Positions 10,745 through 22,161 of a DNA stretch of 64,000 bases are shown piece by piece. The notes under the pieces were generated by a model that saw only the letters and a program-made list of their open reading frames with translations, searched no databases and was not told the DNA's origin. The stretch is from assembly GCA_019925095.2 (NCBI GenBank), contig CM034394.1:22616272-22680271 (forward strand), read 5' to 3'. The stretch's first letter is position 1. The number at the start of each line of letters is the position of its first letter. The position numbers and the translations under genes were made by a program. The stretch is from Dendrolimus kikuchii. Taxonomy: Eukaryota > Arthropoda > Insecta > Lepidoptera > Lasiocampidae.

Positions 10745-11272
10745 AAATTTTTCAATTAGGCCTTCAAGACCAAATCCTAAACTATCCGAAACAGCGAAAA
10801 ACACTCGAAGAACTCGACTCCATCCATCGTCGCGCCGTTCATATCGTCGACCATCCCATACTAACGGGCGGTTTAGAATCGCTTTGCCTTCGAAGAGACT
10901 ACGTTCCTCTGCGTATTCTACCATCTTTACAACGAGTGTTCCGAGGAATTGTTTGGTGCCCACGCCTCACTTCTACAACCACACCGCCCACCAGCGACAG
11001 GTTGTTCACCCCCATTTCCTTGAGCTCAACTACGCAACGGTTCCCTAGAACATTTATTCCGTGTACAAAAATGATCTGAAGGGAACTTCCTGCCGCGGTT
11101 TTTCCTTTGCACTATGCCATGGGATTTTTTACGAAGGGCGTTATAACATTTCTTAGAGGTTGGCAAAGCATTGGCGACACCCCTGGCGTTGCAAACGTCC
11201 ATACGCGACAGTAACCACTTCCCATCACGTGGGCCGTCTGCCTGGCATGCTCGATTCAGAAAATAAAAAACA
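10745..11272 (+). pseudogene. CR1/Jockey-like LINE: decayed ORF2 C-terminus and 3' tail
   Basis: The plus strand encodes RRAVHIVDHPILTGGLESL and then LCLRRDYVPL. In a shifted frame come FYHLYNECSEELFG and HPHFLELNYATVP. This resembles the C-terminal region downstream of the reverse transcriptase in CR1/Jockey-type ORF2 proteins. At least two frameshifts and several stops break it. It runs on into GGTTGGCAAAGCATTGGCGA, CCCCTGGCGTTGCAAACG and CCATACGCGACAGTAACC, then GGGCCGTCTGCCTGGC and an A-rich end. This tail is the one carried by family A, so it is a candidate partner LINE. The minus-strand frame of 76 codons here is a shadow. Confidence 0.6.
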
Positions 11273-11392
11273 AATATCAAAATAAACTATCTAACTTAAT
11301 ACAGTGATTTATATACTAATGCAATAAAAAGAAACCTAACCTATTTAGATTGTATTCTACCCATAATCCCTCAAGACTATAAGTAGAATAGG

Positions 11393-11660
11393 TCACCGTC
11401 TTCTATGGGCAAGGTGCCCAGAAGCCTGGCTCCATTTTCTCGTTGAAGCGCCATACTGCTTGCTCACCTGAAGAGTTAATGAGTCGGGAGCTAACAGCCC
11501 AAGCGTTTCAACAGCAACTAGCACAAACATATAACTCTCACTGAGGCGTGCATATTTGCGCTGCTTAAGTAATTCAGCTGTTTCCGCCGCTTTACCGGCT
11601 GATCTAGACCTGTTTGGTATATAGGATGCGGTTAACGTGTCCACGCATCCCACACCAAAG
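11393..11660 (-). pseudogene. LINE family C, C-terminal coding fragment
   Basis: On the minus strand the frame reads CVDTLTASYIPNRS, then SAGKAAETAELLKQRKYARL and VAVETLG. This matches the same module at 15440-16080, 31695-32145, 35500-35660 and 56200-56470. I recognise it as the C-terminal part of a widespread non-LTR ORF2 type, whose exact clade I cannot fix. It contains no catalytic RT motifs. After VETLG the frame diverges and ends. Non-functional. Confidence 0.55.
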
Positions 11661-12080
11661 GCACCACTTAGTGAATTAAATAAAACAAAGTCGCAAGATC
11701 TTACTTTTTCAGCGAAGAAAGTTACTATACAACATGGTATGGTAAGTTATTGTATATCTATGATCATAATTATGTATTACCTTCAAAAAAGTTTTCCAGT
11801 GGAAGTTAGTTTGTATAAAAACTTTTGAATTTATAAATTTCTTATTTTTGTTAAGAAAAACGTGTTAGGCATAAAAATATATTATATTCTATGAAATAAA
11901 TTTCGCAACAAATTCTCTACAAAACATTTCTGAAAAAATAGTTTCACTTCAAAGGCGAAAGTTTTTTGGTCTACTCACACCGTATTAGTGAAACAACACA
12001 GCTTCAAATTTCACCGAACACATTTTAGTATTATGTTAGGTTTTTTATTTGCTAGTTTACCAAGAGTTTTGATTGTAATA

Positions 12081-12117
12081 TCAAAGACTAGGACACCTTA
12101 GAATGTCCTGGTTTTGA
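12081..12117 (+). other. Short hairpin
   Basis: TCAAAGACTAGGACA pairs imperfectly with TGTCCTGGTTTTGA across a loop of about 8 nt. No context indicates a microRNA. Confidence 0.3.
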
Positions 12118-12301
12118 TTGTTTCAATTTAAGAGCCGTATTTCATGAAAACTATCCCATTGTACAGAGTAAAGTATATTATGTTCATTCCCAGTATAGAA
12201 AAATAAATTACATACCTTAACATTACATACATACCAAATTTTATGATAATTGGACTACTCCCAAACGCGTGACTACGATAAAAATAAGCGTATAAACAGG
12301 G

Positions 12302-12670
12302 GACCAACAGAGAGTTGGTCTGAAAGAAAGTGTCGGGGTGAAAGAAAGTGTCGGGGTGAAGGTAAGGAAAGGAATGTTCCGGTGGTTCGGCCATGTCGAA
12401 AGAATGCATGATGAAAGAATGACTAAACAGATATACAATGCAAAAGTGGGTGGATGCAGAAGTCGTGGAAGGCCACGACACACCTTCCATGATCAAATTG
12501 ATCGTGTACTAGCGGAGGGTGATGTCAGGAGCCTTAAGAACAGACGAGCGTGCATGACAAGAGTTATGAATGTCAAAGAAGCAAGTGAGGTGTGTAAGAA
12601 TGGGCCTAAATGGCGCTCTGTTGTCCGTGCCTACCCCGCAAGCGAACTGGCGTGAAGTTATGTATGTATG
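12302..12670 (+). repeat. LINE family R, 5'-truncated copy with TSD
   Basis: Carries about 105 C-terminal codons (KVRKGMFRWFGHVERMHDER through RSVVRAYPASELA) and the (ATGT)n tail. The 11-bp duplication TATAAACAGGG lies at 12291-12301 and 12671-12681. An 18-bp GAAAGAAAGTGTCGGGGT unit is duplicated in tandem near its 5' end. RWFGHV and RGRPR are typical of sequence downstream of the RT in many LINE ORF2 proteins. Confidence 0.85.
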
Positions 12671-12681
12671 TATAAACAGGG

Positions 12682-13129
12682 ATACAAGCTCTCTTTCATA
12701 TTATATTTTACATGCATTAGTATGGAGTTTCATTAAATTTGCTAATTTGTCTTCAGGAACAAAACGGAGACAGACAGAAAACGTTGTAAAGAAGTCGATA
12801 TTACTGGTATGTGAAAGTACTGTTGGCATAAGTAGTACTTGACCCTAATGTCTTTTTATTTTTTATGGAGTCAAATTTGCGACTTCTATATGTTTATTTG
12901 TTATCATTATTACTTATTTTTATATTTAATTCTATTTTATATTTGCATTAGTATACTGTATTGACAAGTTATCGGCTCAGTAGAAGATTATCGCTATTCA
13001 TAACTGATAATTGCTACTGGGCATTGATGGCTCTAGCAGACTGATGCCCATTTAAGACAAGTATCTTTTTGGTACTCATTTTTTGTATAAAAAATTTATA
13101 TGTGACCTAAATAAAGCATACACATAGAC
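12682..13129. other. AT-rich stretch without a recognised feature
   Basis: No supported gene or repeat. Confidence 0.4.
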
Positions 13130-13262
13130 ATAGACAACAGTTTATTGTTCACCAAACAAAAATTACAAATATTCACAACAAGACAATAGTTACTTGGTAA
13201 AACAAAAGGCGGCCGGCCTTATCGCTAAAAGCAATCTCTTCCAGGCAACCTGACTCAAAGGA
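13130..13262 (-). repeat. Jockey-type LINE 3' tail, minus strand
   Basis: GGCGGCCGGCCTTATCGCTA and CTCTTCCAGGCAACCTGA are the reverse complement of the tail at 5005-5140. The 3' side TTTATTGTTCACCAAAC matches the usual end of this tail. Confidence 0.6.
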
Positions 13263-13269
13263 AATTCTT

Positions 13270-14585
13270 AAATTAAAGCCAAAAGCAATTTTCTTTCTTT
13301 TTTTAAAAGTAATAACTCCATCTTAATGAAGTAGTTTAGATATAGCCTATCTATCCAGAAATTAGTAGATCCTAATGGATCATCATTCACCTCGTGAGAT
13401 TAATGAAGACGCAAAGTCTAATCATCCGGCTGAAACATGGAAAGACAACCTATTGGGGCTGGCTCTCGTCTTTACAGGCTGGCTATACTATCCGTAAATT
13501 AATTTCACCTTGAGTAAAAAAAGCAAATGTTATAGACTGATATTTTAAATAGTGCTTGAGCACGTGCGATCAATTTTGCGCTTGTACACTCCCAACTTTA
13601 TCCACTGAGCTACATGTTAAAATCTCGACTCATGCGTATTGCGAGGATAATCAGGCTTTCCACTCGTTGGCTGAACAAAGTTTTCAGTGATATTGTTAGC
13701 GCAGTGGCCTTGAACACGCATCGCGTGAAACCGAAGCTTATGTAGATACGTGTGTAATAGTGTATGAGGGCTTCAATAGAAAAAAAACTTTATAAAAGTA
13801 AGGGAAGCTTTTGAATGTATATTGAACGTATACTGTATATATGGGTTTATTTGTCGGTGTGAAATGGGTTTGTTTAGTTTCTATCTCCATTCTTTTTGGG
13901 ATGAACATAGGATACCTACTTCTATCCTGAGAAATGGTATGGATTCCATGGGGTATATGGATTTGAAGCTTAGGAGCGCAAAGTTTTATAAAAAACGAGC
14001 CTTATAAAAGACGTCATATTTATAACGAGTAATGTATTATGTAGCTTCCTGGGTATTGTTTAAGCACAAATTAAAATTATTTCTACCATAAAATTTTTAA
14101 ATAAATTTATTTATTTTATTTAAGTTTATGGCTTGGCAGCTAGGTATTTAAGCCAGATCTTAGTTTACAATATAGTTTCTTCATTTTCTTAAGCCTATGT
14201 GTAGCACAGCTGAATTGTAGGTAATCAGCTAGTGCCATTCAACGGAGTTCTTGTGACAACTCAAAAGGCCACATTTGTCTATACAGTTCACATTTCTCAC
14301 AAAACACATAATTACTACTCAAAAGCGATCAATATCCTACAAATATTGTTCATTTTAGAGTAATTTTACACATTTTTAGAAAATAAAACTGCACAGCGCA
14401 ACATTTCCTTTCAGTTCCCGCCAAAAACTCCTTTTAAAATAAAGATGGTAACAAGATTCGAGTATATAAAGGCGTGCTCTTTTTTATACGCATTGTTTTG
14501 AAACTTATTGGGAGTTTATTCTCTCAGAATTGATTTTCATATAAGGGCCCTTTTTTTATACAGGGGAAATCTGTTTGAGGACCGT
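13270..14585. other. Mostly unassigned stretch with tRNA-like scraps
   Basis: Minus-strand TAGCTCAGTGGATAAAG near 13600-13617 and plus-strand GTTAGCGCAGTGG near 13697-13710 look like isolated A boxes. No B box at proper spacing was found, so SINE debris is more likely than tRNA genes. No host gene evident. Confidence 0.3.
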
Positions 14586-14589
14586 GAGC

Positions 14590-14870
14590 CGTACGAGGGG
14601 GGAAGGTCGCGGCCCGTGTGTGGGATTCGCCAGGTCAGGGTGGCACTAGCACCCCACGTGTGACGTGTGAGATGCTATTGCCACGCCGCGGTTAGGGATA
14701 CCCACTAAAACCCCTGTCCGATCCCGAGCGTCCTTTGTCCGGGCTATGGGCTCGCTCGCGCATTCACCACCAGCCCGGAGGGATATAAGGTATAGGAAAA
14801 TGAGGACTGAAAGTAATTCAAGCGTTAAGGCTCCTATTGCTGCAAAAGTCCGAAAGTGGGGTGCGACCAA
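14590..14870 (-). repeat. GC-rich LINE-like relic
   Basis: Minus-strand reading includes GGGGTTTTAGTGGGTATCCC and GGCGTGGCAATAGCATCTCA. I recognise this type of block from lepidopteran LINEs, and it shares the TTTTAGTGG core with 1930-2000. The 74-codon frame shows no domain. Confidence 0.35.
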
Positions 14871-15439
14871 AACAATTTTTCATTGGTATTTTACGGATTA
14901 ATAATTTAACAACAAAAATATTATAAATCTTCGCTATACAGACATAACGTGGTTTGATAGTTATTTTAAGTTAAGAAAATAATACACCAAATCACCTCCA
15001 ATTTATTGACATGAAACCATTTTCCTTCTTCAATTTTTATCAAAACAGAATAAAAAAAAATTAAATACTACTTTATTTTTCTTAAAATTAGATTAAAAAA
15101 TAATAATGCATCTGAAAAACGACCGTGTCTGTGGAATCACCGCTATCGCTCGAAAAATCAGTACTGAAAAATACTCAAGGACGTTGGCGTTACTATAAGC
15201 CTTAACTCAAAAGCGTCATGTTTTTTTTGCGCAACGTGCCTTGCGCACCTTTAACTATGTATTTAAGAAATAAACTACAGTCATGCCTTGGAGATGACAC
15301 ACGCTTTTCTATATTATGTGATTAATACCGAGTTTAGAGATTTTTATCAAATATACATTTTTTTTTGTATTTATTGAGGAATAAATATTATCGATGAAAA
15401 ATGTCACAGGATTAGAAATTTAATTATACAATTAAAGTA

Positions 15440-16080
15440 AATAAAACTATATATACAAATTAAAATTAAACTATAAAATCTAGTGCCAGACCGCTGTCAG
15501 TTGAAAACGTGCTCAAAAGGCTGGCCACATTACCTAGCTGAATGGCAAAGCTAATGCGTTGTCCGAGGTATAGACCAGTCTTTTGGTCACGTGAGACGTC
15601 TTCCAGGTGTTTCGCTATGTTTTGATAAAGTTTGTGCGTCTCAGGCCCCTATGGTCCCAGGGTCTCGACCCCAAAAGCAGCAAATATGTAACCATTTTTA
15701 ATGGCGGAATATTTGCGGCATTTTGGGGCTTGCAGTAGTTGTGCAGTAGTTGTACCGCCAGACATGCTAGTGGCTGAAAGATGGGACGCCGCCACAGTAT
15801 CGACGCAAGACGCGTCCCATACTAAAGGCGACCCATCCTCCAGGGCATCAATGACATTTCATCGTGTCTATTGCCATCGTCGCGGCACAAGCCGTTCAGT
15901 TCTAGAACGGCAGATATCCCGGCGATGACAAGATTCCGACGGATTATGTCATTAAGTGCTGCAGGACACGGAATTCTGACGGCACTTCTGATACAAGATA
16001 AACCATGGTAACCGAGGCGCTCCACCTTATCTCCACACTGACAGCGGTGTGGGACTACACAGGCCGCCCTAGGCGAATGT
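15440..16080 (-). pseudogene. LINE family C, longest decayed C-terminal copy
   Basis: The minus-strand frame at 16025-15822 reads AVRIPCPAALNDIIRRNLV, then GLCRDDGNRHDEMSLMPW. This is the module preceding the VDTL and QRI segments in this family. In better copies known to me the motif is close to DGKRPDG, so the RPD here is degraded to RHD. Downstream, frameshifted pieces encode the LIKRL and LGQRI region and the tail ATAAAATCTAGTGCCAGACC. The RPD plus later WD.T could reflect a restriction-like nuclease fold, which is inference only. Not functional. Confidence 0.5.
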
Positions 16081-16179
16081 AGGTACTTATTCTAAACGTG
16101 TTACGTCTATAAAAATGCCCAAATTTAACAAATCAAATTCTGATGTTCAACAATTTTTGAAGATCATGAGTTACAATAT

Positions 16180-16275
16180 AATCACATTTATTTCACAAAA
16201 CGTAGTATTAGTAGATACTGATCTCATTGGAAAAAGCTGTAAGAAACTCTTCAGCAACGCGCCTAGCTAAAATTT
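16180..16275 (+). repeat. Short dispersed repeat (AAACTCTTCAGCAA block)
   Basis: TAAGAAACTCTTCAGCAACG followed by CGCCTAGCTAAAA recurs at 22162-22235 and more weakly at 52021-52070. The family is unknown. Confidence 0.45.
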
Positions 16276-16746
16276 TTAGTGAAATTATTTCTAGATCTTA
16301 CGTTTACTTATATAAACAACCATATTGTTTAAGTTCTCTTATCTTCTTACTGATGCTATCGTCTGCTTTACGAAGTACTTAAACAGTATAGTTGATACGT
16401 TTTACTCACAAAATATATTACGCCAAAATAACTTACTTATATGTACAAGTTATGCGACAAGTTATGTACTTAACTTCCTGTGTGCCAATAACAAAACCAC
16501 AAGTATGGAAGTTTCGAGTTGTTCACATAGTTGTAATAATGTCTGAAGCAAAACATTTGGCCTTGTGACTTATAATAAACTGCGCGGTTAACAAATATGG
16601 CGATGAGATGATGAAGGTAATTCTGTCAAACAATTCACCTTAGTTATTCAGAAAGAAGTTGGTGTGTTACATACCGGGTTATATAAGGTAAGGCTTCTAG
16701 TATGAAGGCAAATCGGAACATGGAAAGTGAAAGAGAAAAATGTAAT

Positions 16747-16980
16747 TTTTTTTTATTGCAGGAGATCAGCAGACAGGCAGACGGCCCACTCGTTGGAAAG
16801 CGGTTACCATCGCCTATGGACATTTGCAACATCAAAGTTGTTACAAATGCGCTGCTGCTCTCTTAAGGGAGACTGGAACCTGGTCACTAATGACGGAACA
16901 CAACTCAAGGTTGTTATGGCGACATACTTTAAACCAGGGATGGTAGCCATCCAGTCCGGCAAATGTCCTACCACCTGGCA
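16747..16980 (-). repeat. Family A copy, 5'-shortened
   Basis: Contains the tail half and stops at CCTACCACCTGGCA. The copy at 56890-57122 stops at the same place, suggesting a subfamily start or a shared truncation hot spot. Confidence 0.8.
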
Positions 16981-17200
16981 AAACTGCTGACATGTATGCC
17001 AGGTGTAAAAAAGTATCTTCCATAAAAATGGATATAAAATTCTATATTGCTTCTGATATCGTGTGTCGTTTTAAAGAATTAATACTTTAACAAAATATTA
17101 AAAACACGAATCGCAACGGACAAGTAGAAAAACAAATGGCATTCTTGGTCATTTGAGACAAGATATCTATTGTGTTATATGTATCCAAATCCTTTATTAC

Positions 17201-17728
17201 ATACATACATAACTTCACGCCAGTTCCCTTGCGAGGTAGGCACGGACAACAGAGCGCCATTTAAGCCCATTCTTACACACCTCACTTGCTTCTTTGACAT
17301 TCACAACTATTGTCATGTACGCTCGTCTGTTCTTAAGGCTCCTGACATCACCTTCTGCTAGTACACGATCAATTTGATCATGGAAGGTGTGTCGTGACCT
17401 TCCACGACTACTGCATCCATTCGCTTTTGCATTGTATATCTGTTTAGTCATTCTTTCATCATGCATTCTTTCCACATGCCCGAACCACCGGAGCATTCCT
17501 TTCCTTACCTTCACCCCGACACTCTCTTTCAGACCAACTCTCTATCTTACTTCGGTATTACGAACGCGGTCCGCGAGCGTCACTCCGCAGATTTTGCGCA
17601 GTGCTCGCATCTCGACCGCGTTTACTCTATTTTCATGCTCTCCTTCCATACCCAACTCTCGCTTCCATACGTGAGCGTAGGTACCAGCACCGCGTTATGT
17701 ATGGCAAGCTGGGCCTTCTGGCTGAGGT
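17201..17728 (-). repeat. LINE family R, longest copy, with TSD
   Basis: 528 bp on the minus strand. It extends upstream of the usual fragment and encodes, with two stop codons, AVLVPTLTYGSESWVWKE, NAVEMRALRKICGVTLADRV and KVRKGMLRWFGHVERMHDER. The YGSE.W and RxICGVTxxDR motifs sit after the RT domain in many endonuclease/RT LINE proteins. Flanked by TCCTTTATTAC at 17190-17200 and 17729-17739. The (CATA)n end marks the 3' tail. Confidence 0.85.
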
Positions 17729-17739
17729 TCCTTTATTAC

Positions 17740-18089
17740 GACATCTAATATAATAGTGAATTGATTCAGTAATTAATTAATCACTGTAACTAGAAGGATA
17801 GCGTTTAATTCCCGGCAGAGATCATTTTACAAACGACACATCTGTTATTTACTCTAATGTGTTATCTACATTACAGTAATGTTCTATTAGCCTTTGTGGT
17901 AATCACTTTAATATCTCTGCAATACAAACGCCGTTTATGTATGTATATTTGATGTAAGTGCTTAAGCAGCTGTATATTTTATAACACAGTGTTTCCAGAG
18001 ACATTAATCATACATTCATAAAGGATGATAATAATAATATAGATGTCAATAAAGTGTAGTATAATATAGGAAGGAAGGGCAAATAATAC
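17740..18089. other. AT-rich stretch without a recognised feature
   Basis: Nothing supported. Confidence 0.4.
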
Positions 18090-18222
18090 ATCCGTGCAAG
18101 AACGGAGAAAGAATACAAATTCCTACGACTGGGTGGCTTGTCGTAAGATGCGATAACCCATAGACAGTTCGTCTAGAGGGATACCATGAGCCTTGGTCTG
18201 GTATTGTATGCCGTCTAGGATA
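18090..18222 (+). repeat. Family A copy, degenerate 5' part
   Basis: ATCCGTGCAAGAACGGAG then recognisable but diverged CCTACGACTGGGTGGCTTG. Lost after about 130 bp. It lies 160 bp upstream of a complete copy. Confidence 0.65.
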
Positions 18223-18378
18223 GAGTGCGAATGTAAGGAAAAAACATGTTCGGATTTCTAGTGTAGATTTCTAACAGGGGGATTGATGCCTTATATTAAA
18301 GTATCCTATAAATAAACCTAAATTAAAAATATATATACAATAAATAGTAGAAAAAGACCTACATTTGTATATATCTGT

Positions 18379-18697
18379 ATCTGTGCAGGAACGGAGAAAG
18401 AATACAATTTCCTGCGGCCGGGCGGCCTGTCGTAAGAGGCGACAAAACAACCTACAGCTAGGTGGTAGGGCATTTGCCCGACTGGATCGCTACCACCCCT
18501 GGTCTAAAGTGTGTCGCCATAACAACCTTGAGTTGTGTTCCGGCATTAGTGATCAGGTTCCAGTCTCCCTTAAGAGAGCAGCAGCGCATTTGTAACACAT
18601 TTGGTGTTGCAAATGTCTATAGGCGATGGTAACCGCTTTCCGTCAAGTGGGCCGTCTGCCTGTCTGCTGAACTCCTGCAATAAAAAAAATAAAAAAA
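18379..18697 (+). repeat. Family A copy, full length
   Basis: ATCTGTGCAGGAACGGAG to CTGCTGAACTCCTGCAATA plus A-rich tail. Confidence 0.85.
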
Positions 18698-18726
18698 TAT
18701 ATATATACATCAATTTATTTACACTA

Positions 18727-19054
18727 TTAGTCGCCCGTGGTCGAAATTAGACCATAATAATTAATGTCCAAGACCGTACTTCTATAATCACAGATTTCGC
18801 CAAGGTTACACTGTTAATTTGACTTTAACAATAAATAAAAGAGTATATATGCGTTTGTGTGTTAAATACGTGGTAGTGTGTGTAATGTTTTCTTTATTGA
18901 ATTAATGTATTTTTTAAGCATAATTTAAAAAAAAATAGTATTCGTCGCTTCGTCTCTATATAAACTATAAGTGTCTGAAATTTCATACTCGTCCGCCGTC
19001 GCAATTTTTGTAAAAAGGGGTACAAAGTTTTTGCTTCACGTATTAATATATAGA
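18727..19054 (-). mobile_element. Helitron family H3, complete copy, minus strand
   Basis: Reverse complement starts TCTATATATTAATACGTGAA after A and ends GGGCGACTAA before T. 328 bp. A plus-strand relative with matching ends lies at 55062-55400. Confidence 0.8.
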
Positions 19055-19179
19055 TATTTGCATAACATCTGTCTCCGCACCAAATGCTAAAACTCTTGTG
19101 TATTGCAAAAATTACTTAGTGTATTATTTATGGCTAATTATTTAGCTTAATTAAATGTTAAATGGGTAATAAATTATAT

Positions 19180-19222
19180 ACATACATACATAACTTCACG
19201 CCAGTTCCCTTGCGGGGTAGGC
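19180..19222 (-). repeat. LINE family R, 43-bp insertion with TSD
   Basis: Only the (CATA)n tail and about 30 bp of R sequence are present (ACTTCACGCCAGTTCCCTTG), flanked by the perfect 12-bp duplication AATAAATTATAT at 19168-19179 and 19223-19234. An extreme 5' truncation. Confidence 0.8.
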
Positions 19223-19249
19223 AATAAATTATATGTATAAGTATTTTGC

Positions 19250-19362
19250 CGTCATAACAACAGTGTGTTCTGGCATCAATGTCTAGATTCTATTCGATCC
19301 AGGGACCGAGCCTGGCAGCCTCAGGGGCCTGTCTGATGTACTTCAACAATAAAAAAAGACTC
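19250..19362 (+). repeat. Family A copy, degenerate
   Basis: GCCGTCATAACAACAGTGTG, GTTCTGGCATCAATG and CAACAATAAAAAAA keep the order of family A with a large internal loss. Confidence 0.45.
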
Positions 19363-19497
19363 ATAGGAAAAACCTAATAAAAGACACATACGGGGTTTTT
19401 ACTCGATTCGTTTTATTTGATGAACAAAGACATTTTGTTGCTTGTTCTAGTATTACCAGCAATGAAGTCAAAAGAAAGAGACACATAGACTGTTAAT

Positions 19498-19580
19498 GCA
19501 CATCACTAGCCATCATATCAATTAATTAGCACATCACTAGCAATCATACAAACTAATTTAGCACATCACTATCATCTGCC
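19498..19580 (+). repeat. Short tandem repeat, about 32-bp unit
   Basis: GCACATCACTAGC followed by ATCATA occurs two and a half times in tandem. Confidence 0.6.
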
Positions 19581-20109
19581 ATCTTGGTCAGCGATGTGCG
19601 CGCATAACACACAGCGCATACAGCAAAGAAAAATTAAGGTAAAAACAATCCCCAACATAGACACTATGAATTCTGCGTATATACTTTCTGGCTGTTTTAC
19701 TCTTTATCCTTTTAAATCTGAAAGCTTGATGTCACTGTTAAATCGTGTTAAATGCTCCAACGGAATAAATCAACAGCATGCAGATAAGTTGAATTTCAAT
19801 GAATACAATATATATATTGATAAGTTATCGCTTGTGTCCCAATGCTTTATTATTTATTGAGTTAAACTGTTATTGTTTACTTGCAACAATTGTATTATCA
19901 AAATGACAAACTTGTGATTTTACTATACAACTTACCGAATCGTATTTAGGCCCAGCAGCCATTGTATAGCTCCCAACAGAAAGTAAACTCTTATAAAATT
20001 GTGATCTTATGAATTATTTTTCAAAATGGATTATCTAATGAATTTGTTAGGGACAGGGAAAGAATAGTTATACGCATGGAATTGGTAATATTTCATTTAA
20101 TTTTGATTG

Positions 20110-20386
20110 TTTTTTTTTCTTGCAGGAGGTCAGCAGACAGGCAGACGGCCCACTTGATGGAAAGCGGTTACCATCGCCTATGGACATTTGCAACAAATGC
20201 GCTGCTGCTCTCTTAAGGGAGACTGGAACCTAGTCACTAATGCCGGAACACAACTCAAGGTTGTTATGGCGAGATACTTTAGACCAGGGGTGGTAGCCAT
20301 CTAGTCGGGCAATTGCCCTACCACCTGGCTGTGAGTTGTTACGTCGGCCGCAGGAAATTGTATTCTTTCTCCGTTCCTGCACGGAT
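20110..20386 (-). repeat. Family A copy, minus strand
   Basis: T-run, CTTGCAGGAGGTCAGCAGAC to CGTTCCTGCACGGAT. It lacks about 15 bp around GTTGCAACACC and the GTCGCCTCTTACGAC block. Confidence 0.8.
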
Positions 20387-20444
20387 GAAACGGGTTGTTA
20401 TTCACAACATGTAAGACCTTTTGATTTTTCTATTATTCTTCAAG

Positions 20445-20680
20445 ATCCGATGGCCTAGTTCCGATGGTCTCTACCCTATCCCTCCTATCCCTGTCCTCTT
20501 ATTTTACTCTTCTATCCTATCTTTGTACCATCCTCATATCTTATTCCCTCTATCCCATCCTAAAGGTTGGCAACGCGTTAGCAACGCTCCTGGTGTTACA
20601 AACGTCTATAGGCGACTGTAACTATTTTCCATTAGGTAAGCCGTCTGCCTGTTTGTTAGCTTCACAATTAAAAGAAGACT
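20445..20680 (+). repeat. CR1-like LINE 3' UTR and tail
   Basis: Pyrimidine-rich stretch (CTACCCTATCCCTCCTATCC) followed by GGTTGGCAACGCGTTAGCAA, GCTCCTGGTGTTACAAACG and CTATAGGCGACTGTAACT. The same arrangement occurs at 54400-54650, and the tail alone at 11155-11272. Frames here are non-coding. Confidence 0.6.
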
Positions 20681-21062
20681 ATTCGATCTATTCATTAAAC
20701 AAAATGAATGACCAACCGTTCATTATTTTCCAATATAAAATAATTTAGTTACATCATAGTTTTGCAAATTAATACATCTACATCGAATTATTGCAAGTAT
20801 GTAAAAATTTCGGCTGTCAATAAACAAATTGGATAAGAGAATCATTCGATTCACATTATGACACAAAAGGACAAAACAAAAGGGTCCAAGTTGGACAAAT
20901 CACCGCAGAGGGGCGGGAAGGGATTTGCGTAAACCTCAGAATCTATCAGACGGACGGACGGATCGACGAATATTCGATATATTCGGTCGCATTAGCTGAA
21001 GGTCCTATTGTACACGAACCCCAATGTTATGCCTCTATTTTTTTGTTTGTCTCGTTTTAAAT

Positions 21063-21115
21063 GTATATTTTTTTTGCGAAGTGGTTACCGTCGCCTGTAG
21101 ATGTTTGCAACACCT
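21063..21115 (-). repeat. CR1-like LINE tail fragment
   Basis: GAAGTGGTTACCGTCGCCTG and GATGTTTGCAACACCTGGG form the reversed tail. Confidence 0.5.
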
Positions 21116-21169
21116 GGGTCGAAGCCAACACGTTCGTGCCAGCCTTAAGCATGGTATTTTGATCTTCAC

Positions 21170-21440
21170 TTTCACGTTCTCTCATTTATTTGAGGTCGGC
21201 ACAATATGTCTTCTCCATCCATACTTCTCTATTCTGACATACGTCCTCTATTACATCACAAATCATCATGGCATTCTTCACACAATCCAACCTTTTTTTT
21301 TTGGTCTTCCTTTACATTTACCCGTCAATCTTCCAGTTTCACATTCTTTTTGTCACATGACTTTCATTCCTCTCATTACATACCCATACCACCATAGTTT
21401 ACGTCATGTCAATTTTTCAATGATGAGTGATGATGAAGGA
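21170..21440 (-). pseudogene. Decayed LINE family E C-terminal fragment
   Basis: Minus-strand translation in broken frames gives pieces matching 26780-27045, including GHVMR, RTYVRIEK and HIVPTSNK. Resembles the C-terminus of another endonuclease/RT LINE (usual form GHVxRR...RDDM...ADPK). Several stops. Confidence 0.45.
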
Positions 21441-21699
21441 TGAATGGGATGGAATAAAGAGCATTGGATGGAGGGATCAGACAGTTGGAAGAAATAGAGA
21501 AAATGGGACAGGGCAAGTAGGAATTCTCGTTTATCGTACGAAGCATGATTAGTTTAAAGCTAACAGTTTCACGCCGATGTTCTGTGTTTGCGTTGTATCA
21601 CACCAATCGAGCTGACCCTTAGAGCTGTAATCGAGACAATTATCCCAGGATAGCCCTGCCACGTCAATATTTCATATTTTTAGTAGCTACTATTTTTCG

Positions 21700-21955
21700 G
21701 TCCCGATGGACGTTGTCCTGTCATGAAAAAAAATACCTGATTCTAGTGCCTCCTACCGGTTCCAATTGTGAATCTATACCATCCCGGGATCTACTCAAAC
21801 ACACAAAAAGATCATCAAAATTGGTCCAGAAGATTAGGAGAATTCTAGAACCCGATCTCAACGCCACCTACCGTTTCCAATTGTGAATCAGAACAATCCG
21901 TAAAAACACACAAAAAATGTCATCAAAATTGGTAGTCGTTCACAAGGTATGCGCA
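21700..21955 (-). mobile_element. Helitron family H1 fragment
   Basis: GGACGTTGTCCTGTCATG, CTACCGGTTCCAATTGTGAA and CACACAAAAA match the 3' half of H1 in reverse. The terminal CTAG is not preserved. Confidence 0.55.
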
Positions 21956-22161
21956 AACATACATTTCTACGATTCAGTTTTTTAAATTTATATTGATTAA
22001 GGTTAACTAACCAAAGAAATATTGGGACTTACAGTATGGCGCCATCTACTTATGCTTATGTAATTTAGTTGACAGCAGAAATTATTTAATTTTTCATTTT
22101 GTTTATGGTTATTATTTAATCTATGGGAGCCTAATCTAATTTACTACCGCTTCGCAACATG

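Noticed and set aside
12241..12496. Minus-strand frames of 80 and 122 codons.
   Set aside because: They run antisense to the LINE R coding tail and carry no motif.
14646..14870. 74-codon minus-strand frame as a membrane protein (hydrophobic segment).
   Set aside because: It lies in a LINE-like relic block and lacks any supporting context.
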